Assembly (NCBI GenBank): GCA_032718475.1
Contig: JAUCBJ010005441.1
Location: forward strand, 34,251 to 98,250
Length of the DNA: 64,000 nt
Origin: Nemertoderma westbladi
Taxonomy: Eukaryota; Xenacoelomorpha; Nemertodermatida; Nemertodermatidae
Direction: 5' to 3'
The notes beneath the pieces were generated by a model. The model did no database searches and had not been told where the DNA came from. It saw only the letters and a list, made by a program, of their open reading frames with translations. Below are positions 20,793 to 32,400 of the stretch, in pieces (the first letter of the stretch is position 1; every line of letters begins with the position of its first letter). Both the position numbers and the translations under genes were made by a program.

Positions 20793-21815
20793 ATGAGTGA
20801 GGAACTCTCTGATAGTATTTGGGTGGAAGAAATTAATGAAAAAGTCAATCAGGATTTTACAGATAAACAGACCTGTTTTGTCGACGGATTTGTTAGATTT
20901 AAACCTAGTGGACAGATACTACCTAGAAGCATGATATCGCTTCAAAAGGGGTTGTTTGAGTGGCCTGTGAAAGAGGACGATATATTTGTATGTTCCTTTC
21001 CTAAATGTGGTTCAACTTGGAGTCAAGAAATGATTTGGAACGTTATGAATGACGCTGACACAGATGCCGCTAAGCAGACGAATCTTCTAATTAGAGTACC
21101 GTACTTGGAGATGTCTGGAATACTTGGCGCATTCGGAGACTTCTCTGAGTACTACAGATATCTCAAATGCGACGATGATGCCAGAATGTTCTCTTCATCA
21201 CTGGATCAAGCTGCTTCACAACCATCTCCTCGGATCATAAAGACGCATCTTTCAGTCGATATGCTACCCTACCAATTCCACGAGAAGCATCCCAAAATGG
21301 TTTATGTTGCTCGAAACCCCCGAGATACATGCGTTTCTTTTTATCACCACTGGAAAATCTACCACGGCTACACAGGTTCTTGGGACATATTCTTTGACGC
21401 TTTCGTGGGAGATGTTTGTGGATTACACACTCCTTTCTTTCAGCATGTCCTTGGATACTGGCGAATCCGAGACAGAAAAAATGTCTTGTTTATTACCTAC
21501 GAAGACATGAAACAGGATCTAACCGGGATAATTAAAAAGACGGCAAACTTCTTAGGGAAACGATTGTCAGATGACCAAGTTAGGAAACTAGTTAGTCATC
21601 TCTCATTTGACAGCATGAAGGCCAATAAATCTGTGAATAATGAAGGCGATATTGCGGATGTGAAAAAGGCGCTTGGAACAGAAGCTACGGATTTCATTAG
21701 GAAAGGGAAAATTGGGGATTGGAAAAATTACATGAGCCAAAAACAAATCGAAAGAATGAGGGAATGGGAGGAGATGAATTTGAAAGACTCGGGCTTGGAG
21801 TTTGTTTATAAATAG
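20793..21815 (+). CDS. Cytosolic-type sulfotransferase (SULT family)
   Basis: A single 340-codon exon. It should transfer the sulfuryl group from PAPS to a hydroxyl or amine of a small acceptor in the cytosol; the substrate cannot be told. Family motifs are all present. The 5'-phosphosulfate loop is at residues 66-76 (VCSFPKCGSTW, a variant of Tyr-Pro-Lys-Ser-Gly-Thr-Thr-Trp). The catalytic His is at 152 in IIKTHLS. The 3'-phosphate site is at 174-186 (RNPRDTCVSFYHH). The C-terminal PAPS loop is at 303-312 (RKGKIGDWKN). It is slightly longer than the usual 290-310 residues, mainly through the N-terminus. There is no signal peptide or membrane segment, as expected for the cytosolic class. The start ATG has a good context (GCAAAATGAG). 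No frame break is seen, so it looks functional. The lack of introns could mean a retrocopy. Both flanks are transposable elements. Confidence 0.93.
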   Translation: MSEELSDSIWVEEINEKVNQDFTDKQTCFVDGFVRFKPSGQILPRSMISLQKGLFEWPVKEDDIFVCSFPKCGSTWSQEMIWNVMNDADTDAAKQTNLLIRVPYLEMSGILGAFGDFSEYYRYLKCDDDARMFSSSLDQAASQPSPRIIKTHLSVDMLPYQFHEKHPKMVYVARNPRDTCVSFYHHWKIYHGYTGSWDIFFDAFVGDVCGLHTPFFQHVLGYWRIRDRKNVLFITYEDMKQDLTGIIKKTANFLGKRLSDDQVRKLVSHLSFDSMKANKSVNNEGDIADVKKALGTEATDFIRKGKIGDWKNYMSQKQIERMREWEEMNLKDSGLEFVYK

Positions 21816-22029
21816 TTCTACTGTAGATTGAAACAATTGTATTTATAACTAGTTCTAGACTCATATAAATTTTATTTTATATTCTATTGTGGATTCTAAT
21901 CTATTAACTTTAAATGAATTTTTCTTATCTCTAGAATTGTAAACCCTTTAAGCATTAGAATTAAAACCAACGTATCTTAAAACCAAAATTGAAATATTTT
22001 TAATATTTTATAATAATTTTTAATTCTAA
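21816..22029. other. 3' flank of the sulfotransferase gene
   Basis: AT-rich DNA, probably the 3' UTR. No canonical AATAAA was found within it. Confidence 0.35.
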
Positions 22030-22130
22030 CCATAGCAACAGAGCTTACCGGTTCGCCTTCCACTCCGACTCCACTCACACCTACCACTACCAGCACACTA
22101 AAGCACCTCTAAAAACTAACCAGCTAACCA

Positions 22131-22720
22131 TGGCGTTTACCGGCACCCTAAAGCCCCCTAAACTCGTACCTCTCGACCAGAGCGAGTCCATCAACTCCTG
22201 CGAGGTGAGGCGCTACTCCCTTGCCTAACTTGAGCTAATCCCTTGCGCTCCAGCCACACTTTTACACCCTCACCACCCCTGGCGCTACGTGGTTGTGTCA
22301 CTCTCGCGCTATCCCCCTCCGCGTTTCACTGATGACCCAGATGCTGTTGTTGCTGCTTCTCGCCACACCACCATACAAAAGATTGCCATCCTTGAGTTGA
22401 TGCTCGGCCAGGTGGCGAACTACGCCCCATAATCGCCAGGAATTCTATAATAAGTGACTCCTCTTCCCTCCTGTCCGTATAGAAGGCAATCCGCCTCCAT
22501 TATGGCTCCCAGGCCACCGGTGGACACTTCCTCTCATTCAGCGAGATAGCCCTCCAGCACGAGGAACGTCCAGAGGACTTATTCCAACGCCTCTCCGCCT
22601 TCATTGACAATAACCTTCTGCGTCAGGATGGAGGCATTTCCCACCACGGCCTTACTTCCTGACGAGGACGAGAAACTCTCCCCATCCCTCGAAAACTTCG
22701 TCGTCCTAATCTGGCTACGA
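22131..22720 (+). pseudogene. gag: Gypsy gag remnant
   Basis: Starting at an ATG in a CTAACCATGGCG context, the frame reads MAFTGTLKPPKLVPLDQSES before a stop. A later frame contains the gag-like segment [20 protein letters not shown], characteristic of one animal Gypsy lineage. At least one stop and one frameshift separate the parts. Confidence 0.6.
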
Positions 22721-23479
22721 TTGATTGACGGCTGATTGCGGTGCCGAATCCCACTTAAGCTCTCATGAATCCACCATGCGGCTTGGCGTACCGATAACCC
22801 AAGGATCACTTCAGGTTCCCACCACCTCTGATAGCTCATCTATGGGCAAAGTTGTTGGTGACACGTACTTTGACCTTTCGTACGACGGCCTTAAACTCTC
22901 GTTCTGCAGTTTCGTTGTTGACAGCCTCAGAGTTTCCCTACTCTCCTGCATGCTGTTCCTCACAACGAATGATGTCACCATCTGCCCCATGCAATCTATG
23001 GTTTCTTTCTACGATAGCCGATCCATCCGGTGTCCATCTGTAAGTCCTACCCAACCTGCAGTCCACTCAATTCAAGTTCTCCGTGCCCCAACACAGTCTT
23101 CCATCGTGTTACCAGGTGATTATCTCACATTAACCATTCCCTCCCACCTGTCAGATGCTCAGCTCAAGCCCTCCTAATCTCACCCCACACACCCCGCGCC
23201 CAGTTTTGTGACCACACCTCCCATCCGTGTTTTGCCCCCTTGGAGCTCCAATCCAGTAACTGCTTAATCTCCATCCCTAATTCTTCCCACAATTCTGTCT
23301 TTATCCAGTGCAACTCCCACGTGGGCAGTGCACTCTCTACTGCAGTCGCTCCCACTGCTTTACCCTCCCAGTACCTTCCATGCCCTGAAATCCGTTCCGT
23401 TACCCTGATTACCCTGGCTACAATGGTTCTGCTGGACCATTCCAAGCCGTTGTTGATGTTTCCCCGATATTGCCCCCTC

Positions 23480-24117
23480 AATACATATTCCCCAGTACGC
23501 TTGTGATTGTCTTGTAGAACTTCAGGATAGGTTCGACTCTCTCGAGCATCTCAGTGTATTTATCCGACCCAAACTTGCTGGCAGCAGCGTCGAATACCTG
23601 AATCCCAGTTTCCTTGTGGCTAAACCCAATGGCAGCACCCGATTGGTTACTGCATTCACCGAGATCACCAAGTATTGCAAGCCTAACCTGCCCTTCTACC
23701 CGATGTAGAGTCTACCATCCAGTCCCTCAGTCAGTTTCAGTTCCTCATCAAAGCCGATCTCTCCAGTGCCTTCTATCAGATCACTCTCCAACGTGAGTCC
23801 ATGTGTTTCTGTGGCATATCCACCCCATTCCGTGGCATTCGCATTTACTGCTGCTGTGCCATGGGTATGCCCAGAAGCGAAACCACATTAGAAGGACTGG
23901 TGTCCCGCGTTCTCGGCGACCTGCTCGTCCAGGGTACAGTAGTAAAACTTGCTGATGATATCTACTGTGGTGGTGATACCTTTGCCAAGCTCCACGAAAA
24001 CTTTACACTCCTCCTGCAAGCACACCATGGCGCCGACCTCCGCCTATCAGCAAAGAAAACGGTTATCTGTCCTCAGTCGACCACCATTCTCGGTTGGACG
24101 ACGCTCTTTCTTACTTA
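23480..24117 (+). pseudogene. pol: Gypsy reverse transcriptase remnant
   Basis: Recognisable blocks are KADLSSAFYQITLQ (about 23751-23792), the GMP...SETTLEGL block, the active-site strand LADDIYCGG (the usual Tyr-x-Asp-Asp strand) at about 23950-23980, and LSAKKTVICPQSTTILGW at 24045-24100. The parts lie in two frames with stops between them. It is non-functional. Confidence 0.7.
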
Positions 24118-24589
24118 GTTGCTAAACAGTATGCCGAGGCATACCGGAAGTTAGCCCACAGCGCATAATCTTCGAGTCCCCATCTATCTACTTTCCTCTC
24201 CAGTGCCAGCCAAGCCCGGGTTACTGTGTTCCACATTAAGTGGGCCATGGACCTTCTTGCCGACTTCCAGAGCCGCAACGTTGCCCCTTCCCCCCTGCAC
24301 TCCTGCCAAGTATGTTCGTTTGTCTCCTCCACCACTGACGAACCTGTAGTACTTCATTCTGAATGCTCCGCACCCATCGCCGAAATGCCAACAACCTCGC
24401 CTCAGTGCCTTGCAACTTCCAACCTCCCTGACCCTCGACTCCTGAATGCTTCTCGTCCCTCCTGCCTCGCCACCCAACGTGAGTGTCCAGACCTATGTCG
24501 CGTTGCTGAACACCTTGCGTCAGGTAGACATTCTCCTGCTATTTCCACGCTCTCAATCTCGATTGTTCTCTCGAAGAGATTTCCACCCA

Positions 24590-25425
24590 ATGCCATCAGT
24601 GCATGGCCCTTTCCACTGCCCCTGGCTGTATCCTCCCTCAGTCTTCTCTCGACGTTCCACCCATCATTGGTCAATCCTTCACCACTGACGTGCTCCGGCG
24701 CCACTCCCAACGCATTCTCCTCCTCCGTGAAACTGACTCTTCATTCACTAACACCACCATCATCCCTGAAGAACAATGTGACACCGTCCATGACTCCCTG
24801 ATCATACTAGTCTCTGGGTTACGTCCCCTCAGTGGTCCTCCAGCCATTATCCGTACCGATCCTGCACCAAGTTTCCAGGCCCTCGTTGGTAATCCTAAAC
24901 TGAAAGCCCACCACACTCTTCTCAAAGCTGACTCATGGAAGAATCCAAATAAAAACCCCATCGCTGACTCGCACCACTACTCGCTGAGCTACTCAAGCTC
25001 CACCCTACTGGAGGCCCCTTCTCGCTCACTATCCTCACTATTGCCATCACCCACCTTAACGTGCGACTTCACGCTCCCAGCCTATCGGTGCATGAGATTC
25101 TCTTCCAGCGCGACCAGTTCACCAGGGACCAAATCCCTCTGGTCAACACGGAGCTCACATTACTGCCCAACATGAGCGATGTCTCACCAAACACACAACC
25201 AATGCTCAGTCCAAGGTACAATGTCCTACCATGTCCAATGTCCTGCCTGTGTTCACTTCACTCAATGTCGGCGACCTCGTATACTGATGTTCCGACTCTC
25301 CCCGGTTCAGCGTTAGACCCTATTATATCATCAGTACCCAGGTGTTCCATCAGGAAATTCGTTGGCAACCAGCTCCGCTCTCTACTACTAGGATCGGCAT
25401 GCTACATTGCAGCTGGATTCTTAAG
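24590..25425 (+). pseudogene. pol: Gypsy integrase and C-terminal pol remnant
   Basis: The segment GLRPLSGPPAIIRTDPAPSF (about 24819-24878) is the second catalytic-Asp region of an integrase core; a KNPNKNPIA block follows. The segment SIRKFVGNQLRS near 25347-25383 is the conserved pol tail that precedes the C-terminus in this lineage. Stops and frame changes interrupt it. The sequence stops matching at about 25440, where the LINE fragment begins. Confidence 0.65.
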
Positions 25426-25444
25426 AATTCTGTGCTGGCTTGTC

Positions 25445-26440
25445 GACAAAATTGTGCCGCCACAACTCCCGATCACCCATGACATTTGCTATCTTCGATT
25501 CCGCATCTTCAAGGCCTTTAAGATGCGTCTCAAGAAAGTCATGGGCTGTCCACTATGCTTATGCACTCCATGAGGCTCACAAGATTATGCACTGACAGGT
25601 CCTCACGGCGAAAGCAATGTCCTGCCAAGCGGAGGCGACTTTGTTCTAGTGTCACTCTTGGGGGAACCAATAAGACACCTCCAATGTTATATAGTGTCTG
25701 GTTGGAGATGTGTGCATTGTACTTGACACAATGAACCCGGCGTAGCATTCTTGTGAATGTGCCATCCAGAGATTTGGTGTCCTCAGCAGTTAGAGCCCAG
25801 CATGGACACTCATAGAGGAGTACTGGAACTACTGCTGCTATAAATAATAGGACCTTAAGTTTCCAATGAATTCTATGTGACTTCCAAATCCTGGAAAGCC
25901 TATTCAAGGCTGCCCATTCCTTTCCCTTACGTATTCGAAGGTCCTCACCTGACTTCCGGATCCATGATCCCAGGTAACAGAAGTCGTCCACATGCTCAAG
26001 CATACCATCCTTTGAGCTTTTGCTCATCCGGTCAGAGACTTACTGAGGACTTTCAAAGTTAACATTTCAAAGTCAAAATTGTGGTCTTTTTGGAGTTAAT
26101 AAAAAGACCAACACAAAAAGCAGTATGTTCTAATGAGCTGAGGAACCGGTGATTCAGAGAGTATTCCTAAGTCATCAGCAAATTCTAGATCAGTTAGGTA
26201 CCTGGCAGGATTACCTCGACTTCTGGATCCAGTAGATAGAGTTACCATCACCCCATCATCATTATGATGATCTAAGGACATAGTACAACATATTCAACCA
26301 CAGTTATGAACAATAATGGTGCAAGTGTGTCTCCCTGGAGGACGCCCCATAACACTTCAAATGGTTCTGTGCCACCATCAACAGTAGACATAAATGTTGT
26401 CGAACCATCGTATTCTGATCTGATTGCTGCAATAATTTCA
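25445..26440 (-). pseudogene. Non-LTR retrotransposon (LINE) reverse transcriptase fragment
   Basis: Read on the minus strand, in order: GVLQGDTLAPLLFI (about 26345-26304), YLTDLEFADDLGILSES (about 26201-26150, holding the catalytic Asp pair), and a 162-codon frame at 26027-25539. That frame contains FCYLGSWIRKSGEDLRIRKG, the start of the thumb and C-terminal region of LINE reverse transcriptases, then LRLAGHCFR. Frames are broken by stops, so it is dead. It is inserted within the Gypsy remnant on the opposite strand. A related, shorter copy is at 19930-20192. Confidence 0.8.
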
Positions 26441-26610
26441 TCCTCTCACGTCTACCGCGTACTCACCAACCTATATCCCAGTCGACATCCCGCCATCTGT
26501 ACCAACTGACCAGACACCCGAACCTGATGTTGTTGATTCCCTCAACAGGGTCTCGCATCGCCCACAACGGATCCGCAAACCACTGCAATATTATGGGTTC
26601 CCATAGCGAC

Positions 26611-27280
26611 CTTCCTGCACGGCTCGCCCCAATTTGATCTGAGTTCGAGTCGTACCATACTGGTTGCGCTATACTGTGTTCGCCAATATTTATATACTCT
26701 CCGTGATCCACCCATCATATCTGCGTTGTAATGTGCTGATTATAAACACATATTTTTATAGCCACATTTTATTTAGTTGCCAACCCGCTGTTTACTTGGT
26801 TTCTATTTAGTTCCATCTAGATTGTGTTTAATAGTTTAGTTTTATTTTTCATAGGTTAGTTCGCTAACACGTACCGAAGGTCCCGTGTTCAGTCCTCACT
26901 TATGACCGTCACTTTTTGCATGGCCCATACTGTAGGTAGGGTGTTTATTGCTCTCTCTCTACCTCTCGCATCGTGTAGTTAGAGTTAGGGGTATCCCAGT
27001 ACTAACCTTGGTATAATGCATACTTTTGTTTGTTTATATTAGGAACAAGGAGGGACAACAAGGTAAAACAAGTTGCGCCAGGCAGTTAGGCCGCACTGTG
27101 GATTAGGAACCATACAGTAGAGTACTAGGCCTCCGGACCTAGAACTGTAGTAGTTAGGCGGATACCTGTCTGACAGTACTGATAATGTGCGATCTGTTGC
27201 TGTTACCTATATTATTGGTCTATATTATATTATAATGTATATGTATCGCAATGTACTCACGGTATCGTACCTTTCCCATC
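26611..27280. other. Gene-free DNA between the Gypsy remnant and the BEL/Pao cluster
   Basis: No gene is recognisable. It may include a Gypsy 3' LTR that I could not delimit. A CTCTCTCT run lies near 26951-26960. Confidence 0.4.
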
Positions 27281-27285
27281 GTTAC

Positions 27286-27390
27286 TGATGCGAAGAGACA
27301 GTAACAATACCTGCAATATCTTACTGTAAAGTTTGTGAATCAAATCATAAATCCGACCTTCTCACCAAAACAGTAAACTCCAAGTAAGCG
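27286..27390 (-). repeat. Outer element 3' LTR, distal part (cut by the inner element)
   Basis: Matches 55536-55640 of the intact LTR. Its last five bases (AAGCG) are the left target duplication of the inner element. Confidence 0.93.
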
Positions 27391-29002
27391 TGTTCGCGGT
27401 ATTTCAACTTTCCATAACGCGTGTTGAATATTTTTGTATTTATTTAAAATTGATTATTCCGATATTACTACTGGGTGCGGGACCATGGGTTTTGGGCACA
27501 TTCAAGAAACTGGGGGCGATTTATGGGCGAACTTTGGGGCAACTTACAGGGTACGGGAATAATTTCATAGTTATAAGGGCCAGGGGGGGATGGAAAATGC
27601 AAGCAGTATTCAGGTTAGCCTGAGTACTATTAGGCCCTGGCCAACTTCCTGCTGCCTGTAGGGGTGGATTTGGTAATGCGCCAGGCCTAAAGGACAAGGA
27701 CTGCCCTTAGCGGTCCCTGGCCAACAGCAGCCATTACGAGACTGAAAAGAACTCGGACTGCTGACTGCTTGTGTCAGGGATTTGCGACGGGCACCGACGG
27801 CCCCTTAGTAGCCAAGCCGTTCTGGTTCTCGATGATCGTTCCCTTCGGGGTTCGTGAGGGGTGAAGCGGACACGCGAACGGGTGGCCAACTAACGACTGC
27901 CCCCTGACCTAAGCCGTACTGGTTCTCGATGACCGATCCCTTCGGGGTTCGTGAGGGGTGGGACGGACATGCGAAAGGGCTGGCCACAGGACGGGTTTGA
28001 CGAGAACTGCCCTTAGCGGTCTCTGGTCAACGGCAGCTACTACGAGACTGAAAAGAACTCGGAACGCTGACTGCTTGTACTGGGATTTGCGACGGGAACC
28101 GACGACAGACCCCTTAGCCAAGCCGTACTGGTTCTCGATGATCGTTCCCTTCGGGGTTCGTGAGGGGTGGAACGGACACGCGATGGGGTCGAAAGACAAA
28201 GGACTAGACTCGACTAGACTCTACTGGCCTACCGACTGTTCGGAGCAGTTTCTCGGCTGCCGAAGCGACTACGAGCCTGAAACGGACTCGGAAAGCCTAG
28301 GTGGTTGGGTTTCTGTGATGAACCGACGGACCCCTAGCCAAGCCGTTCTGGTTCTCGATGATCGAACCCTTCGGGGTTCGTGAGGGGTGGAACGGACACG
28401 CGAACGGGTCCACCGACACGACAGACTCCTAGCCAAGCCGTACTGGTTCTCGATGACCGAACCCTTCGGGGTTCGAGAGGGGTGGTACGGATACGCGACA
28501 GAGTCTACCGACTGGACCGACCCTTAGCCAAGCCGTGCTGGTTCTCGATGATCGTTCCCTTCGGGGTTCGTGAGGGGTGGAACGGACACGCGACAGGGTC
28601 GACCGACACCGACACTACGGCACTAAGACTGGGACCGAGGGAAAATCTGGGGAACATTAGGTAGGCTAAAATTCTGAGCAAACAGTGGGTTATTAAATAA
28701 TATACTGTAGGGATTTATATTATCGTGTATAATTATTGTGAATATTTGGTGTATATTGATTTGGGGAAGCCCAAAATTATTCTTAATCAAGTTTCAATGA
28801 TGTTGAACGGGTTTCAACTATAGGAAGTTACATTAAAGAGTATATCCAACTAATGCAGCTTTTTATCAACCGCAAACTTGCATCTCAGAAAATATTCCCT
28901 CCCCACAATCAATATCCGGTGACTGGCCGGGGCTCGGTGGTCTGTTAAGTCACGTCTCCAGCATCGGCGTTTTTCCCCCCTGGTGTAGGGATAACGGCAA
29001 CA
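27391..29002 (+). repeat. Inner element 5' LTR
   Basis: 1612 bp, beginning TGTTCGCGGTATTTC and ending ATAACGGCAACA. It contains six copies of a 95-110-bp module built around a CCC-TTCG-GGG hairpin (at 27841, 27938, 28147, 28367, 28462 and 28557) and three copies of a TACGAGACTGAAAAGAACTC motif. The plus-strand frames of about 94-141 codons across the modules are repeat artefacts. Confidence 0.93.
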
Positions 29003-29253
29003 AAATTAAGAATAATTCACGTGGTTAATTTTGACAGGGTGTCAAAATTAAGAATAATTACGGTCAACTTCAACTGGTGGAAGTTGAGAATCCTTCAATA
29101 CTCTTCAAAAACTCTCTACGTGCTTGCCAGCACCCACTACGAGGAAACTCTGGTATTTGAGTTGAGACAAAGTCGTGGTTTAATTAATCAGCAAACTCGA
29201 TCTAACCAACTCGTAGTCGGCAGATCACATATTTGGAGAGTTGTTAACAGGGA
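29003..29253. other. Inner element leader
   Basis: Non-coding DNA just after the 5' LTR. The word CAAAATTAAGAATAATT, which spans the LTR end at 29001-29017, is repeated at 29043-29059. No tRNA-complementary primer-binding site was recognised by eye. Confidence 0.4.
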
Positions 29254-29445
29254 ATGGAAGTATCGATCACACCCATTGATATAATTCAAGTTGAGCCAGG
29301 AATCTGGCACGTCGAAGTTGAGGTACAAGGAACGAACGTTGGACGATTCAGGATTACTGTTCGGGTGGTCCAAGCTGAGTACAATACCTACGAGGAACTG
29401 TTTTACGACATCGCGTATCTAGCCATCGACGAGGCGTTACAATGA
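29254..29445 (+). CDS. Small leader ORF of the inner element
   Basis: The 63-codon frame (start MEVSITPIDIIQVE) ends in a TGA that overlaps the ATG of the gag frame as ATGA (29442-29445). This arrangement is typical of coupled termination and re-initiation. The peptide is acidic and predicted beta-rich, with no recognised domain. No counterpart was found in the outer element, so its reality rests only on position and the overlap. Confidence 0.4.
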   Translation: MEVSITPIDIIQVEPGIWHVEVEVQGTNVGRFRITVRVVQAEYNTYEELFYDIAYLAIDEALQ

Positions 29446-32400
29446 CAACAAATAACGTATCCGATACCGACGAGATGGATCACCACACAGACTCGGAAGC
29501 CGACGAGGTACCAAACGTCAAGAACATGACCCGTCGGTTAGGGGCTCTTAAAGGCGGAGTAACCCGAGCGTATCAACGGATGGAGAAACAACTCAAAGGA
29601 GTCAAAACCCCCCTCAATGAGGTACAAACTCAGCTTCAAAGTATCCGAAATATCCTACAGCGGTACGAAAGAATGATACAGGTGTACCAAGAGCTCGTTC
29701 CCCCCACCGATCAGGAAAACTACCCCAAGTTGGAAGAACACGTTGTACATCTAGATGGGTTCCGCAAACAACACCGGAGGACCCTCAGCCTTGTGAGAGG
29801 CTATGAGGAACAGTATTACATGAGGGCTGACGCGGAATCAGTACGATCCTCCATCATCAGGACAGCAGTACATCGTAAGAGAACGGGGTCTGCTAGAAAT
29901 CAGCACTCCAGCGCTAGGAGCGAGATATCCGGCTCGGCGCGCAGTTCTCAAGGGGCGCCGCCACTCCGAGACCAACTGCGAGAACGGAAGGCATTAGCCC
30001 TCAAAGCTCGGATGGAAGATGAGTATATTCAACTGCAAGCCGAGCAAGATGTATTAGCCGCCGAAACACAAAAGCGAGAGGCCGAACAAGCGGCCGAACG
30101 GCAGGCCGAACAACGCGAACAGGAGGCCGAACAACATAGACGAGAAGCCGAATGGCAGGCCGAACAACGTAAACAGGAGGCCGAACAACATAGACGAGAG
30201 GCCGAACGACAGGCCGAACAACGCAAACAGGAGGCCGAACAACGCGGACGAGAGGCCGAACGAGAGATCGAACAACGTAAATGGGAAGCGGAAATGCGTA
30301 AACAACACGCCGAGGCCCAAGCAATTCTTATCCACAAAAAGAATGCGGATATTGCAAAACTCGCAGAATACGAAGCCGCACTTATAGAACGAGATATTCA
30401 ACTCTACGAGGACTGGGAAAGGGATATAGATCAGGAATATGAACCAATTCCGGTACCGGAGTTAGAAAAGTCATTTACACCAACAGCGGCGAAACCTCCG
30501 AAACCCGAGATCCTGCCTACCAAACAGTCTACGCTATCGGCACAAGCCCCGGTGTTCCATCCCCCACCAGCTACGCTAAAGAATGAGGAACCTTATTTCC
30601 CATCCAACACCACGACAGCGAGTGTACCCAAGTACGAGCCTGAAAGGGACTCGGAACGGGACGCCACTCCCCGATCTAACAACCCATTTACATCCACACC
30701 ACAAACTCGTAGCCGCGTCATTATTAAAACTCCACCTATTATTGATCCATCAAGTATGGGAGTGAGTGCCAATAACTATAACCCTCCGAGTCACTCTAGT
30801 TCAGACGACGTCAGCATCATCCGGGCGTTGGAGAACCGCCTTGCCATGCCTAAGATGGAGATTCGCACCTTCGAAGGAGATCCCGTCGATTACCTCAGAT
30901 TCAAGAAACGGTTCTTTGCACAGATCGGATCAACGGACATAGCCGACGCACAGAAATTGGTATATTTATCGCAATACCTGGGTGACAAACCACGCAGAAT
31001 TGTTGCATGTTTTGAAGGAGGTTCTCATGAGGCATACTATGACGCATGGAAAACTCTAGATAAAAGATACGAAAATACCAGAACTATAATTAATAAAACT
31101 CTAGAGAGACTGATACAGGACGCAGGATCACTAGGGGACCCACAGAACATACAGGAATTCTCCGACTCTATGAAGGATGCCTACTATACTCTGAAACCCT
31201 TAAATAAAGAGGACCAGGTGAACAACATTCTAAACCTCCGACAGATCGCCAAGAAGTTCCCCGGATGGCTACAAAGTAAGTGGGCTTATAAATGTGTAGA
31301 TCTCCGGCGCAGACATCCAGATCGAGATCCTAGCTTCCTTGAAATGTCGGCATTCCTGGACGATATCTCCGAAGCCATGAATGACTCGATGTTTTCAAAA
31401 CAAAGTCTCGCAAAGTTGGACGGAATAGAGAGCAACTCCAGGAGTAAGATAACCCCTCCGAAACCGAGATTCCGCCCCCCACCGGTAAGTACGATGGCCA
31501 TTACCATGGCCGAGGATTCCGACGACGAAGACTACGAGGAACCGACATCCGCCAAGGAATGGGCATGTTATCTCGCGAGTTGGGCACCCAAAAGGGAAGG
31601 CATCACAAATCCCCTGCTCTGTCTCTTCTGTGGGGAGAAACACAAAGTGGAATTCTGCAGAAAGTTTCAGTTCGCCGAACTCGTCCCACGCTTCGAGGCG
31701 ATAATGAAACACCGAGGATGCTTCCGGTGTCTTGGAACAGGTCACTATGTTCGGGAGTGCGACCAAAGATCATGCTGTACTGTCTGTAACGACCAACGCC
31801 ATCACACGCTCCTCCACATCCCCGCGAACTTCGATTTTACTACCCTCCCCTTTCGGATCGAAGCCAGGCGAAGAGGAGAAACAAACCACGTCTTCAAAGG
31901 AACCCGGACAACCCAATGGAGAGAAACCAACCCGTTTAAAATCTCAACCGATACACCACAAGTAACAAATATTTCGGCCACGAGTAATCTTATAAATCGC
32001 CGCTACATGGTCTTCGCAAAGGTAATCCCAGTAAGGATCCAAGGAGTCGGCAAATCTTTGACGACACTCGCATTCCTCGATAACGGGTCCGACGGAACCA
32101 TCATCGACCGGGATTTCCTCGAGCAACTCGGCCTAGAATATGAACCTTGTAAACGGCCCATACAAACCATCACCGATAACAGAGAGGTAGAGTCCGGGGA
32201 GGTGCAACTCCAGATGGAAGGAGTGATGAAGGGCTACGAAACGGTTAAGTTAACCATCAAGAACGCCTTGGTACACACAGACCTCCGGGTGCGGTTCCGA
32301 CAATCAGCCGAGTACGCCCCCCTCATACAATTGGACCGAGACGATGTAGACCTGAGGTGTCCGCAGTTGGACGTAAACCGCATCACCCTACTGATCGGAC

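Larger units (their letters stand above)
22030..26610 (+). mobile_element. Decayed Ty3/Gypsy-type LTR retrotransposon, interrupted by a LINE
   Basis: Remnants occur in the correct order on the plus strand: gag, protease region, reverse transcriptase, integrase, pol C-terminus. Every part is broken by stops and frameshifts. The composition (C-rich sense strand) differs from the AT-rich surroundings. The last piece, encoding RVSHRPQRIRKPLQYYG near 26541-26600, is separated from the rest by a LINE fragment of about 1 kb inserted on the opposite strand (about 25445-26440). LTRs could not be delimited. Confidence 0.75.

Noticed and set aside
22579-24961. Many overlapping frames of 60-190 codons on both strands
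   Set aside because: Fragments and shadows of the decayed Gypsy element; only segments with reverse-transcriptase, integrase or gag motifs were kept.
27805-28664. Frames of about 60-141 codons across the inner LTR, repeated at 37808-38667
   Set aside because: They follow the repeated hairpin modules and occur on both strands; non-coding LTR DNA is the simpler reading.
29254-29445. Leader ORF as a homologue of a known retroviral accessory gene
   Set aside because: No recognisable domain; only the overlap with gag supports it.
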